Below are positions 22,445-33,554 of a stretch of 64,000 bases of DNA, in pieces (position 1 is the first letter of the stretch; each line of letters begins with the position of its first letter). The stretch spans positions 1,364,001 through 1,428,000 of the forward strand of contig JAUJYN010000028.1 in assembly GCA_030737835.1 (NCBI GenBank), given 5' to 3'. The position numbers were made by a program, and so were the translations under genes. The notes under the pieces were generated by a model. That model saw only the letters and a program-made list of their open reading frames with translations, was not told the origin of the DNA and searched no databases. This DNA is from Acorus gramineus. Taxonomy: Eukaryota; Streptophyta; Magnoliopsida; Acorales; Acoraceae.

Positions 22445-22760
22445 ACAAGCAAGCATACGGGCTCGCACGCATGCGAGTACGCATGCAAGTCCGAGTGCCC
22501 CGACACCTACCCAAACCCTCAGGCAGCCACACGCATGTCCCCCCGCACGCGTACACACGCATAAGCATGCGCGCATGCGCCCCTGCACCCTCTGGCGCAC
22601 TGCCACGCGCCCAACCGCGCGTCCAGACCCGCTGCCGCGTGCGCACAATGCTCGCGCGCGCCTGCGCGCACTGCGCCAGCTCCTCGCGCCCCTGTGCCCG
22701 CCAGCACCCCTCTGCGCGCGCGTCTGCGCGCACACGCGCGTGGATGACTTTGTACGCGCG
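22445..22760 (-). repeat. CpG-rich tract of the 3' LTR
   Basis: Reverse-strand version of the alternating GC-rich tract, about 320 bp. It is nearly the same as 29990-30310 in the 5' LTR, with scattered differences. Confidence 0.88.
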
Positions 22761-23136
22761 CCCAGACCTCTCCCATCCCCTCCACAGCCCTCACACACAC
22801 CCTAACCCACATGCATGGCATGCATGATCACCCTAATAGCCCTAACAACAATTAAAACAAAAGATAAGGGAGGAGGAGAGCTTACCAAAGGAGGGGAAAG
22901 AAAAGGGGAGGTATTCGGGTGCTCTTGGCGCACCAAAACCACCGCAACCGCCACCACCAACACCACCACCTCCTCAGCCTTACTTGGCTAAAAATCAGGG
23001 GCAAAAAGGGAGCATGAGAGGGAGCCTAAGAGAAGGGAATAAACAATCACTACAAACAACACATTTACACACCTTTGTGGGTCAGTTCTCTTTCACTTCT
23101 CCTCTTCTTTTGCTTCTTCTTCTCCTTCTTTTCCTT

Positions 23137-23140
23137 CAAA

Positions 23141-23166
<26 letters not shown>
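23137..23166. repeat. (CA)n microsatellite
   Basis: About 15 CA units in the 3' LTR. The matching site in the 5' LTR (30676-30700) is shorter, a length difference gained after insertion or during reverse transcription. Confidence 0.9.
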
Positions 23167-23171
<5 letters not shown>

Positions 23172-23669
23172 AGAGGGAGAGGGAGGCATGAGAGGGGGTG
23201 AAAGAGAGAGAGAGAGAAATCAATTTTTCTCAAATGGGGGGGGGGGGTGATGAGAAGGGAAAAAGGGGGTGGTGAACCTAAGTTAATCTCACCCACTCAC
23301 ATAAAAAATAACCAAAGGTTTCTTACCCATTAAGCAAGAGGGGGGTGAGGTTACCCAAGGTTACCATAACCACCAAAATATCCCAACACTATTCCACCAA
23401 ACAAACTAGTAACGACCGAAACCCGGATACGATTCGGAACTGCATAATTTCTAAAACGTTACTGGAATTCTATGAAATTTTTATGAGTAGTACTAAATGG
23501 TACCAGGACCCATAATATGCATTTAGATTTCCAATCTGGTACTCGAACTCACGCAGATAGCTAAAAGTCCAAAATTTTAGCGGCTCCGATCGAAAAAAAG
23601 AAAAATTGGAAAATGGCCAGAAATGACCCAAATGTGACCAATTGGCTAAAAAGTGACACATATATAACA

Positions 23670-23683
23670 TTCTTCCCCCCTTA
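23670..23683 (-). other. Polypurine tract
   Basis: The minus strand reads AAGGGGGGAAGAA directly before the 3' LTR start TGTTATATATG. It is the same tract as in copy 1 at 6984-6996. Confidence 0.88.
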
Positions 23684-23699
23684 GGAAATTTTGTCCACA

Positions 23700-24068
23700 A
23701 AATTTAATACAAAAACATCTAGGAAGGGAAAAGATGTGGATAGGCACCATACATGGCGTCCTCACGATCCCAAGTGGCCTCGGCACCAGAACGGTGCTCC
23801 CAACGCACCTTAACCAACTGGACGGTCTTGGTGCGGTGCCCCTTCTCACGTCGGTCTAGGATCTTGATTGGCTGCTCCACGAATGACAGGGCTATGCGAT
23901 AGGCCACCTCTCAAGGATGAGAAATGGGCCGATGAAACGCGGACTCAACTTGCCCCGCACACTGAAACGAAAGGTGCCCTTCAACAGGGACACCTTCAGG
24001 AAAATATGGTCACCAACCTCGAAGGCGAGCTCACGGCAACGACGATTGGCGTAGCTCTTCTGGCGGCT
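23700..24068 (-). pseudogene. Integrase C-terminus with chromodomain-like tail
   Basis: The readable end (23719-23907) has LSFVEQPIKILDRREK, a Lys/Val core (QLVKVRWEH), EATWDREDAM and a final YPHLF. This is the chromodomain-like tail typical of Tekay/Del chromoviruses, thought to steer integration to heterochromatin. Upstream, GDHIFLKVS and RGKL-type blocks of the integrase C-terminal domain can be followed with shifts. A TAG at 24067-24069 separates it from the catalytic core. Confidence 0.7.
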
Positions 24069-24990
24069 CTAAGCGATTCGGATATGCTCACGAATCGTCT
24101 TGACCTTCTCTGAGGTCTGGCGGACGATCTCTGGTCCCTCCAACTGGCGCTCTCCAACCTCGTCCCAACACAAGGGAGACCTGCAGTTGCGGCCATAGAG
24201 TGCTTCATATGGTGCCATCCGAATACTCGAGTGGTAGCTGTTGTTGTAGGCGAACTCCACTAATGGGAGATGCCTCTCCCAACTGCCCCCAAAGTTGAGA
24301 ATGCAAGCTCGCAGCATGTCCTCTAGGGTCTATATCGTCCTCTCCGACTGACCGTCCGTCTGTTGATGAAACATTGTACTGAAGTGGAGGTTCGTACCAA
24401 GGGCGTATTGGAGGCTGCGCCAGAACCTCGAAGTAAACCTCGCGTCTCGATCAGAAATGATGCTGACGGGAGTGCCATGGAGACAAACAATCTCGGAGAC
24501 AAACAACTGCGCCAGGGTGTCCAGAGAATCGGTGAGTCGAATCGGGAGGAAATGAGCAGACTTAGTCAGTCGATCGACGATCACCCAGATGGCATCGCGA
24601 CCCGAACGTGACCTCGACAGACCCGAAACGAAGTCCATGGTGATCTGCTCCCACTTCCACTGAGGAATCTCAATGGACTGCAGCTTCCCCGTAGGACGCT
24701 GATGCTCTGACTTCACCTGCTAGCATAACAAGCAACGGGCAACGAAACGGCCAATATCAGCTTTCATCCCGCACCACCAGTAGCCACGATGAAGGCCCCT
24801 GTACATCTTCGTGCTACCAGGATGCACTGTGTACCTCGAATGATGGGCCTCGTCTAAGATCTTCTGCTTCAGCTCTGCATCGTCAGGAATGCATACCCGA
24901 CCTCTGAACCACAGGATTCCGTCCTCGCGAACCTGGTAGTCCGGTCGCTCGCCCCGGGCGACGCCTTCAGAGAGGACTAGAAAGTGAGGA
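24069..24990 (-). pseudogene. Integrase zinc domain and catalytic core
   Basis: The HHCC region ([16 protein letters not shown]) ends at a TAG near 24718. The core follows with the catalytic triad visible: D in TMDFVSGL, D in ISDRDARF, E in GQSERT. A TAG near 24328 follows GQSERTI. The frame resumes with EDMLRACILNFGGSWERHL and VEFAYNNSYHSSI to a TAG at 24069. All three stops are CAG-to-TAG. The catalytic residues are intact but no full-length enzyme can be made. Confidence 0.82.
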
Positions 24991-25570
24991 TCCTGCCCCT
25001 GAGCCGTGCGGATCTCATCGAGAAGAACGGGCTGCACCACTAGCCTGGCCAAAAAGCCACCTGCAGGCATCTCTCGACTTCTGATCCAGCAAGCGGCCTC
25101 CTCCAGAAGCCTCCAACGACGTACAGCCAAGTGGGCGGCCATGCCCAAGGGCTGCCTGCTGAGAGCATCGGCCACGACATTCGCCTTACCCAGATGGTAA
25201 GTGATGTCGCAGTCATAGTCCTTCAGGAACTCGACCCAACGTCGCTGAGCCATGTTGAGCTCCGACTGGGACTGCAAATAAGTCAGGCTATTGTGATCCG
25301 TGAAAAGTTCGAACTCCTCGCCATAGAGGTAATGCCTCCATATCTTCAACGCCAAGATGATTGCTGCTAGCTTCAAGTCGTGGGTGGGGTAATTCTGCTC
25401 ATGGGGCTTCAACTGACGCGACGCATAAGCAACAACCTTACCATACTGCATCAGGACGCAACCCAAACCCAGCCACAATGCATCAGAGTAGACTCTGAAT
25501 CCACCACTCCCAGACGGAATGGTAAGGACTGGCGCTGAGGTGAGTCTCTGCTTCAACTCCAGGAAGCTCT
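24991..25570 (-). pseudogene. RNase H domain
   Basis: [16 protein letters not shown] holds the first catalytic Asp, and [10 protein letters not shown] a later one. The segment [19 protein letters not shown] has Lys where the family has the catalytic Glu (HDLELAA), so this copy should be inactive. [13 protein letters not shown] closes the domain. It joins directly to the integrase part, and is preceded by a TGA (near 25586) that ends the RT frame. Confidence 0.82.
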
Positions 25571-25586
25571 CCTTGCAAGATGGGGA

Positions 25587-26363
25587 TCACTCAAACCGGA
25601 CATCCTTCCATGTGAGGCGGGTCAGAGGCACGGCTAACTTTGAGAAACCCTCGACAAACCTCCGATAATAACCCGCCAAACCCAGGAAGCTCCAAATCTC
25701 GGTGGGGTTCGACGGTCGCCGCCAATTCGACACGGCGAGCGTCTTGTCCAGGTCCACAGATTTACCCTCGCCAAAAATCACGTGGCCCAGAAAGGCCACA
25801 TGCTCCAACCAGAACTTGCATTTATTGAACTTGGCGAACAACTGATGTCGGGCCAAAGTCTCCAAGACAGTGCGAAGATGGTCAGCGTGCTCCTCAAGAC
25901 TCCTCGAGTACACCGGAAGATCATCGATGAAGACTATTACAAAGGAGTCGAGGAAGGGCTGAAACACCCGATTCATCAAATCCATGAAGGCCGTCGGCGC
26001 ATTCGTCAACCCAAACGGCAGTACTCGAAACTCGTAGTGCCCGCAACGGGTACGAAAGGCCCTCTTCGGAATATCCGACTCCCGGATCTTCAGCTAGTCG
26101 TAGCCCGAACAGAGATCGATCTTTGAAAAGACATGCACTCCCTGGAGCTAGTCAAATAGATCATCAATTCGCGGTAAGGGGTACTTGTTCTTCATGGTCC
26201 GCTTGTTCAACTGCCTATAATCAATACAAAGACGTAGCGAACCATCCTTCTTCTGAACGAACAGAACAGAGGCTCCCCATGGAGAGACACTCGGACGTGC
26301 GAAGCCCTTCTCGAGCAACTCTTCCAGCTGCTCCTTGAGGACCTTCAGCTCCGCTGGAGCCAT
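25587..26363 (-). pseudogene. Reverse transcriptase domain
   Basis: The start reads [16 protein letters not shown], then [20 protein letters not shown] and [11 protein letters not shown]-stop (TAG near 26148). A second TAG is near 26094. [20 protein letters not shown] and the active-site FVIVFIDD follow at about 25900-26000. The thumb/connection includes [11 protein letters not shown] and ends at TGA near 25586, where the family has Trp. The catalytic Asp pair is intact. At least three stops break the domain. Confidence 0.85.
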
Positions 26364-26401
26364 CTGGTATGGAGCCCTTGAAATTGGCTCGGTCCCCGAA
26401 A

Positions 26402-27082
26402 TTAGATTAATCTCAAACTCGATGCGCTATCCGACAGTAGTCCCGGAAGATCATCAAGAAAAACCTCTGGATATTCTGCCATGACCGGAGTCTGACTGAT
26501 ATTTGCCTGCAACGGTACATCCTCATCAGTGATATACGCCAGAAAACCCTCACATCCTCCCTGAAGGAGTCTCCACGCATGGATGGATGACACGAACCAC
26601 AAAGGGGCTATGTCTCGATCGCCCACGAACTGGAAAGATCTCTGACCAGGGATGTGGAAGGACACCGACTTTGCAAAACAGTCGATACTGGCGTGGCTAG
26701 CTGAGAACCAATCCATTCCCAGGATGGCATCGAAGTCTGTCATGGCGAGTTCGACCAACTCCAATGGAAACTCATGCTCCGCAATCGCCACGGTACACCC
26801 CTGATAAACAGAACGGAGGAGAATACTGTCTCCGACTGGCAATGATATCTCCAGCATAGCATCAAGAGGGGCCGACACCACGCCCATCCGTCTCGCGAAA
26901 ATGGGAGACACGAACGAATGCGTGGCCCCATAATAAAATAGCACATAAGCAGGAAGCTGGGAGATTAGAACAATACCTCGGACAACGCTACCCGAAGCCT
27001 GCGCCTCCTCGGCCGTAAGTGCTGCAACACGACCCTGAACAAGCTGCGGCTGAGGAGCAGGGGCACGCCTCGTAGGCTGCAC
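26402..27082 (-). pseudogene. Aspartic protease region
   Basis: A 226-residue frame with a Gln/Pro-rich start, then YVLFYYGATHSFVSPIFA, corresponding to the family's LFDSGATHSF site. The catalytic Asp is Tyr here, so the protease should be inactive. AILGMDWFSAS, the usual second conserved block (ILGMDWL), is present about 70 residues on. The frame ends [17 protein letters not shown] through a one-base shift. The next frame resumes with the EFEINLISG region leading into RT. Confidence 0.82.
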
Positions 27083-27145
27083 TGGTTGCCTCCTCTGGTC
27101 AATTCGACCACCTTGTGGCTGCTGTTGCTGACGCTGCGGTTGCTG

Positions 27146-28362
27146 CTACTGGCGTGGATGTTGCTGCTGCGGCTGTTGTCGAGGCACAGGAGGTCGGCCA
27201 GCATCAGGGCAATCATAGGAAATATGTCCGACCCGCTGACAATGGTAACAACGTCGCGTCTCCGGTCGCCTAGCCTGGAATGGTACTGCAGCAATGGGTG
27301 CTGGACCCCGCACTGGCACCACATCGACTGGAGTAGTGGCGGCCGCTGGTCGATCAAAGCGGGGCCGCTTGTTCTTGCGACGTCCCTGGTCTTGGCTCCT
27401 GGGGGGCCTCTGATCCATAGAAGGGGTTTGAACCCCCGAGGGAACCCCAAGGTCTCGCTCGACTGTCCTCGCACGAGACACCAGGTCTGAGTACCTCGAG
27501 AACGCCTGAGAGGTGACGTGCACCCTGATGGTGCTAATGAGACCCATCTCGAACCGACGGCATCGCGTCTCCTCATCCATCACTAAGGCGGGGGCGAACC
27601 GAGAAAGCCTCATGAAACGTGTAGAGTAATCAGCGATTGACATGGAGCCCTGTGTCAGCTGCTCGAACTCCCGCAGTACGATCTGACATGTCAAAAACGG
27701 GAAGTACTCCTCCAGGAAGTAACTCCAGAATCCGGCCCATAGAAGTCGCCCCACACCCTCGGGGATGTCCACCGATCGGGTAGCCCACCAGTCGGCGGCG
27801 CTACCCTTCAACATGAAGGTGGCCAGTGAGACACGCTGGCGGTCGGTGCAGTGCATGGTCGAGAAGATCTTGTCTATCTCCATCAACCAACGCTCAGGGG
27901 CAAGGGGTTCTGTCGACAAGCCATGGAACTCGGGAGGGTGAAGCTTCAGAAAGGCAGTGAGGCCGGTCTGATGCACACGTGCCGCAGCCTCTAGCTCCAC
28001 CTCCCTCTCAGGGGATCCTGAATTCCCTCTACTGGAATCTCCATTGGGGTAGGGGGTACCTCGGGCACCACCAGTGGATCTGCTACCAAGGGGACCTGCA
28101 GGACTGCCTCGCGGGCCACCCGCAGCTCCTGGATCTCTCGCGCCTGCTCAGCCAATGCCCTAGTCTGGGCCTCCAATGCCCTAGTCTGAGTCTCCAATAG
28201 ATCTGCTATACGAGCATAAGCACGCTCCCATGCAGGAGGCTCATGCGCTGGTCCTGGCCCAATAGCCGAGGACCCTTCAGTAGACTCCTCGCCTCTGGTA
28301 GGTTCAGAAACCTCCGAGGCCTGAGGGGGACCACGTCCACGCATCCGTCTGCGAGGAGGCAT
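27146..28362 (-). pseudogene. Gag polyprotein
   Basis: The start is MPPRRRMRGRGPPQ at 28362, a Tekay-like gag N-terminus, followed by an Ala/Glu/Arg helix-forming stretch. A frameshift near 28015 separates it from the main part (28000-27146): HPPEFHGL..PERWLMEIDKIF, DWWATRSVDI and YFPFLTCQIVLREFEQL of the retrotransposon gag domain, and the zinc knuckle CYHCQRVGHISYDC (C-x2-C-x4-H-x4-C). It ends in a Gln-rich run at a TAG (27146-27148) that replaces a CAG. Confidence 0.85.
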
Positions 28363-28456
28363 ATCAGCAACCTAAGAAACAGACACTAGGATCAGAATAC
28401 TCATATAGAAATCCTAGGACTCATCTCTAAGAAAACAATTGGCTCTGACAGGACCA

Positions 28457-28469
28457 GGCTCTGATACCA
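28457..28469 (-). other. Primer-binding site, initiator tRNA-Met type
   Basis: The minus strand reads TGGTATCAGAGCC a few bases inside the 5' LTR, complementary to the 3' end of plant tRNA-iMet. Copy 2 has the same site at 49530-49542. Confidence 0.92.
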
Positions 28470-29002
28470 ACTTTTGTCACGCCCCAGGGCGGCCGTCCCC
28501 GATACGTGGCAAATATATATAATATCAGCAGTCCATACACGAGATCAATAAAAGACTCTAAACAACATCGAAGGTAATAACACAATTAACAATGTAGCTG
28601 ACATAATATATATACATATAGCGAAAGCTTAAACGACTGAGTCTGTAATTCAAAGACATATTACAGACCAGAATACATAATCAACTGTCCTGTGAGAGCC
28701 AATATAAAACAAAGACATCAACATACAAGCACTGTGCCTAAGCAGGAGTAACAATACATACAAGGAAAAAATGGGGGATGCTGATGGCCTCTCACTCGCA
28801 AGACCCAAAACGCGAACGCTGCTCTGCTACTGGCGCGACGCCTCAGGGTGCGACACCTTCAAATCTGACTCAGTGACAACTGGAGGAAAAAGTATGCGAG
28901 GGGTGAGCCACACGCTCAGTGAATGGTACAATCCATGCAACACAACTCATATTAACCTTAAAATCATTAAAGTCCCTAAGATGGGAGTAACTGCACAAAT
29001 TG

Positions 29003-29040
29003 GTGGGTCGTAGCGACGCCGACCCACCACACCCTCACCC
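29003..29040 (-). promoter_or_regulatory. Hairpin and G-run in the 5' LTR
   Basis: A perfect stem GTGGGTCG (29003-29010) / CGACCCAC (29020-29027), with the CACCCTCACCC run beside it (G-runs on the minus strand). Confidence 0.6.
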
Positions 29041-29866
29041 TCACCCTTTAGAGGTGACATAGGACTTTTGGGAGAGATTAGACTGCTCTACACCCTTGGT
29101 CCACCGGTAGCCCTTTCCCCGGGTAGCCTCTACCTGGTATACTCCCACGATCAGTACGTTCCCGAATGCATCGGTAGTACCTACGCATGGGAGCCCTCTG
29201 TCAGGACAGCTTTTCCAACGCCGGGGAGTTCCTACATCGGATCCAACGAAGGGGAGAAAACAATCTAACTCGCGGATACGATCCTCTTGAATCCGTCGAC
29301 ACCGGTTACTAAACACCGATACGGTAAAGAATTCTCAAGAATTCCCTCCAGGGCGCATAACTCAGATGCGGGGAAAACATATTATTCATAGTGACAATTG
29401 CCAAGTATGACCCCCATAAGTGGTCATACACTTGCCTAAACTCATTAGGCAAGATTTGAGGCTCAACTTAAGCATATAACATGGATAATAAATATACAAG
29501 GAATTCATCATGGAAGCATTTAAATAATATAATAACAAGGTTATAATATTTTCTAAGGCATGCTTACACTTATGCTTTTCATAGATAGCTAAGGGTATAC
29601 TTAGGCAAGGTCGGGGTGCATGTAGGAATCAAATGTTATCCTAACATGGGACATGATGCATGAACAAGCATTGGTCCCTACACATGATACTAGGATGTAT
29701 AACCCTAACATGTTAGGTCTAACATGACATGGATGCAACCTAGCAAGCCCAATAATAACATATACATGCAAATATGGTTAATATGCAGTTATGATGCCCC
29801 AGGGGAGGGCAATGCACGTCTACGTGCATCGAACGCCTCCCAACTGGGTTGGATCGACCCACTCAC

Positions 29867-29902
29867 CACAACCCGGGTCGTTGCGTGACCGTTCGCCAAG
29901 AT
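29867..29902 (-). other. 36-nt exon-like segment in the 5' LTR
   Basis: The minus strand has an acceptor-like CTTGCAG, then 36 nt in the DLGERSRNDPGC-type frame, then the donor GTGAGTG. The whole block is deleted from the 3' LTR of the same element. Confidence 0.5.
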
Positions 29903-29989
29903 CTGCAAGACAAGGGCATTCAATATGGTGAGTATAACTACATAAATATACATGGAATTTACTAGAAATGCCAAAGACTCGGACAAGCA

Positions 29990-30310
29990 CGCATACGGGC
30001 TCGCACGCATGCGAGTACGCACGCAAGTCCGAGTGCCCCGACACCTACCCGAACCCTCGGGCAGCCACACGCGTGGCCCCCCGCACGCGTACGCACGCAT
30101 AAGCACGCGCGCACGCTCCCTCGCACCCCTGGCGCACTACCGCGCGTCCAGACGCGTTGCCGCGCGCGCGCGAACGCTCACGCCCGTCTGCGCGCACTGC
30201 GCGTCCCGCCCGCGCACACTCACGTGCACTGTGCGCCCGCGCCAGCTCCCCGCGCGCACGCTCGTCTACGCTCGCACGCGAGCGGATGGCGCTGCGCGCG
30301 CGCCCAGACC
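29990..30310 (-). repeat. CpG-rich tract of the 5' LTR
   Basis: Reverse-strand GCGCGC/CACGCGCG-type sequence of about 320 bp, the counterpart of 22445-22760. Confidence 0.88.
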
Positions 30311-31195
30311 TCTCCCATCCCCTCCACAGCCCTCACACACACCCCATCCCATATGCATGGCATGCATGATCACCCTAACAGCCCTAACAACAATTAAAAA
30401 AAGATAAGGGAGGAGGAGAGCTTACCAAAGGAGGGGAAAGAAAAGGGGAGGTATTCGGGTGCTCTTGGCGCACCAAAACCACCGCAACCGCCACCACCAA
30501 CACCATCACCTCCTCAGCCTTACTTGGCTGAAAATCAGGGGCAAAAGGGGAGCATGAGAGGGAGCCTAAGAGAAGGGAATCAACAATCACTACAAACAAC
30601 ACATTTACACACCTTTGTGTGTCCCTTCTCTTTCACTTCTCTTCTTTTGCTTCTTCTTCTCCTTCTTTTCCTTCAAAACACACACACACACACACACAAA
30701 CAAGAGGGAGAGGGAGGCGTGAGAGGGGGTGAAAGAGAGAGAGAGAGATCAATTTTTCTCAAATGGGGGGGGGGTGATGAGAAGGGAAAAAGGGGGTGGT
30801 GAACTTAAGTTAATCTCACCCACACACATCAAAAATAACCAAAGGTTTCTTAACCATTAAGCAAGAGGGGGGTGAGGTTACCCAAGGTGACCATAACCAC
30901 CAAAATATCCCAACACTATTCCACCAAACAAACCAGTAACGACCGAAACCCGGATACGATTCGGAACTGCATAATTTTTAAAACGTTACTGGAATTCGAT
31001 GAAATTTTTATGAGTAGTACTAAATGGTACCAGGACTCATAATATGGAGTTAGATTTCCAATCGGAGTACTCGAACTCACACAGATAGCTAAAAGTCCAA
31101 AATTTTAGCGGCTCCGATCGAAAAAAAGAAAAATTGGAAAACTGCCAGAAATGACCCAAATGTGACCAAGGCTAAAAAGTGACACATATATAACA

Positions 31196-32046
31196 TGTAT
31201 ACTGTGTCAGAGCTGGTCCTTGATCAAGGACTCGTGCTCCGTTTGGGTAGAGTGCCAAAATTTGGGTGATCCCCTCTAACATGGGAGTTTGTGCCTTTCT
31301 TGGTGGTTGTCCAACCCTATGGCTGATAGGTGGGGACTGGGTTTGGACTGCTGGGGTTGCACAACGGGAAATCTTGTTGTGGCGGTCAATGAGAAGCTGG
31401 TACGTGGTGCAGTCCCCATATGAAAGACTCGTACGGAGCTCTGGACTCAGGCTTTGCAACATCATGTCAATTTCTTGACATTCCGTTAATTGCAGGCCAG
31501 TTCGGTGGACTAGGGTGCGCCACCTAGACACGTACTGCTCAAATTCCTCCCTAGGCCTCATTCTTTCTACGGTTAGGTCTGAAATAGAGGGGGTCCTAAT
31601 CCTCTGATAACCGTAGTGGCCTAGAAACTTCTCGCTTACAGCCAAGAAGTTTGACAAATGATCTACAGGGAGGGTGGAGAACCATTGCAGTGCTTCTCCT
31701 TCCAATGATTTTTGGAAGAGGAATACTAGCAGAAGTTGGTTATCTAGAAACGGTCGGGCGTCTAGATAAAAGGCTGTCAAATGAACGTTGGGTCTCCACG
31801 ACCATTGTACTAGTGAAATTTCAAGATTTTAAACCCCTCCGGTAGGTGGACTAATGGGATCTGTCTTAGGTTGTGCAGAGACATGTGTTTGGGGGCAGAA
31901 GGTCTAGTTTCGAAGAAGATTCTCTAGATTGTTTCATCCAACGTTTCTCCCCTAGGAGGGCAGTTTAGTGGTCCCGGGTTGGAGGTGGCCTGGTAAGGGC
32001 TCGGGGTAGAAGCGGTTGGGAATATTGGATTCGTGGGGGAAGGTGG
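31196..32046 (-). pseudogene. Tat-1 gag, N-terminal part
   Basis: The main frame (31780-31196) reads DARPFLDNQLLLVFLFQKSL, EGEALQWFSTLPVDHLSNF, then RPREEFEQYVSRWRTLVHRT, the retrotransposon gag core of Tat elements. The upstream proline-rich leader (31790-32046) is readable with shifts and corresponds to Tat-2 gag at about 35300-35530. It is cut on one side by the complete Tekay-type element (31195) and on the other by the Tat-2 LTR (32047). Confidence 0.82.
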
Positions 32047-32329
32047 TGTAGATACCCCATTTTGATAGGTCAGAACTGTGAAACACTTATCATTTGTCAT
32101 ATCTTAGTTTGTAGGTCAAAACCCCAATGTTCTTCTCTGAACCAGAATAATCACTTGAGTGGAGAAAAGAAAAGAAAAGAAAGCATGAGCACACAAGTTC
32201 TTAAAGAGAAGCTTAGAGAGCAGTACCATTGCCCGGAACGGTCAAGCCTTGGGCTGTTGTAAAGGACATTTGAAAGTTTGTCTGGTACCCAAAACAAGCG
32301 ACCAACCACTCGTCATAGTGGATGACCTT

Positions 32330-32505
32330 TCATGGAATTGTCGACCAGGACGATCTTTGGGAGATTGTCATACAAGACGATCTTTCTAAGGATTGTCAAC
32401 TTCGACGATCTTTGGGAGGATTATCAAACTGGACAATCCTCCGGGTGATTATCGAAGTCAACAATCTTTTCTGGGTTGTCGACCTAGACGATGGGATGAT
32501 GGATC
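32330..32505 (+). repeat. Minisatellite array 1 in the Tat-2 LTR
   Basis: About five degenerate units of roughly 30 bp, consensus GATTGTC-AAC-CGACGATCTTTGGGAG. It lies in U3, upstream of the TATA box. Confidence 0.75.
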
Positions 32506-32663
32506 GTTGAAAATACTGGGATAAGTTCAGCTTGAAAAGGACGGTATGGCCTGAGATTTCCACCTATCCACCAACGTCAGCCACTTCGGGTGAACGTGGG
32601 AGCGTCGTGGGGCACTCATTACCTCCACAAACAGGTGCCAAGAAGGTGGTGGCTTGTTTGGGC

Positions 32664-32670
32664 TATAAAG
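32664..32670 (+). promoter_or_regulatory. TATA box of the Tat-2 LTR
   Basis: TATAAAG in GGCTATAAAGGGAC, about 35 bp before a CCAACACTCATC start-like region. It separates U3 from the CT-rich R/U5 part. Confidence 0.65.
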
Positions 32671-33554
32671 GGACGCAATGGGAGGCTTTTATGCATCCAA
32701 CACTCATCTTTTACTCTCCAAAAGCCATCCAAACCTCTCCTAGCCTCCCCATTCGAGACCAGTAGCACCTCACCACTCTCCACCCTCCATTTTCAAGCAC
32801 CACCGCCCCCTACACCAGTAGCCACTCCAACACTCACCCATCACCCTCATCTACCACCTAAGTCCCACCCTTTCTCTCCTAAAACCACCCATCCGAACCC
32901 ATCCACCTTTCTTCATCACCAACGGTCCCTCATCACCCTCCAACCTTCATTTTCGAGCACTACCACCCCCTATTCCAGCAGCCACTCTAAATAACCATCA
33001 ACCCCCCTTTATACACCACTCAAGTACTTCTCTTTCCCACCAAAAACCACCCATCTGAACCCATCCACTACCACCCAAAGTTAACCACCCTTTCTCATCA
33101 CTATCATCTATCCCTCACCCTCCCTTGCCAAAGAGAAAGAGAGAGCTCGTACCTCTACCCTCACTTCCCTTTCTTCATCTTTTTTTTTTACTTAAAGAGC
33201 TTGTATAGCATATCATCTCCTCATAAAACCTTTAAGCAAGTTGTAACAAGCTTATAAATTAAATAAATAAAAGTTTAATCAAAGTTGAGAGTGTTGGAGT
33301 ACATCATTGGACTATTATCAGTTCTTTTGGAAACTATACGCAGCTGGCAGACGACCCTAACTTGGATCGTCGGTCGGTTGGTCTAGGGACCATTTGAACA
33401 CTCCCCTTTGCAAGTTTCACTTTGTTTCCTTCATTTGTTGTCTACTGCTTTATATGCTTGTTATTACACTTTTATATACTGTTGATATGTTGTTTTCTGT
33501 CTCAGTTTCTTGTTAACATAAAATCTACCACTAATTTTGTTGATTTTTCTTGGA

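Larger units (their letters stand above)
21109..23669 (-). mobile_element. 3' LTR of the complete element
   Basis: 2561 bp between TGTCACGCCCC (21109) and ATATAACA (23669) on the plus strand. It lacks the block present at about 29783-29949 of the 5' LTR, which holds the 36-nt exon-like segment and its splice-like sites. The break is at about 22418. It includes a (CA)n run near 23137-23166 and a poly-G near 23235. Confidence 0.9.
21109..31195 (-). mobile_element. Complete but dead Tekay-type (chromovirus) element
   Basis: A 10,087-bp element with two LTRs (5' at 28475-31195, 3' at 21109-23669), a tRNA-iMet primer-binding site, gag, protease, RT, RNase H, integrase with chromodomain-like tail, and a polypurine tract, in Ty3/gypsy order. 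It is inserted in Tat-1 gag with an imperfect TSD (GGTAT/TGTAT). The LTRs are very similar, apart from a ~168-bp deletion in the 3' LTR, so the insertion is fairly young. Yet pol has at least seven stops and frameshifts, and two catalytic residues are replaced. It may have moved as a defective copy. Confidence 0.9.
28475..31195 (-). mobile_element. 5' LTR of the complete element
   Basis: 2721 bp. It is the best reference copy of the A' LTR type. It carries the hairpin (29003-29027) with the G-run, the 3' open segment ending at the usual TAG (minus, about 28830-28885), the 36-nt segment (29867-29902, minus), the CpG tract (29990-30310) and a (CA)n run. U3 includes GATCGGAGCCGCTAAAATTTTGG-type sequence shared with all A-type LTRs. 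Confidence 0.9.

Noticed and set aside
22984-23250. Frame with a (TH)n run from the CA microsatellite
   Set aside because: Low-complexity translation of a microsatellite in an LTR.
32590-32994. A proline/serine/histidine-rich 134-aa frame
   Set aside because: It is in the Tat-2 LTR downstream of the TATA box. The composition follows CA/CT-rich sequence, and no ATG context or homolog is evident.
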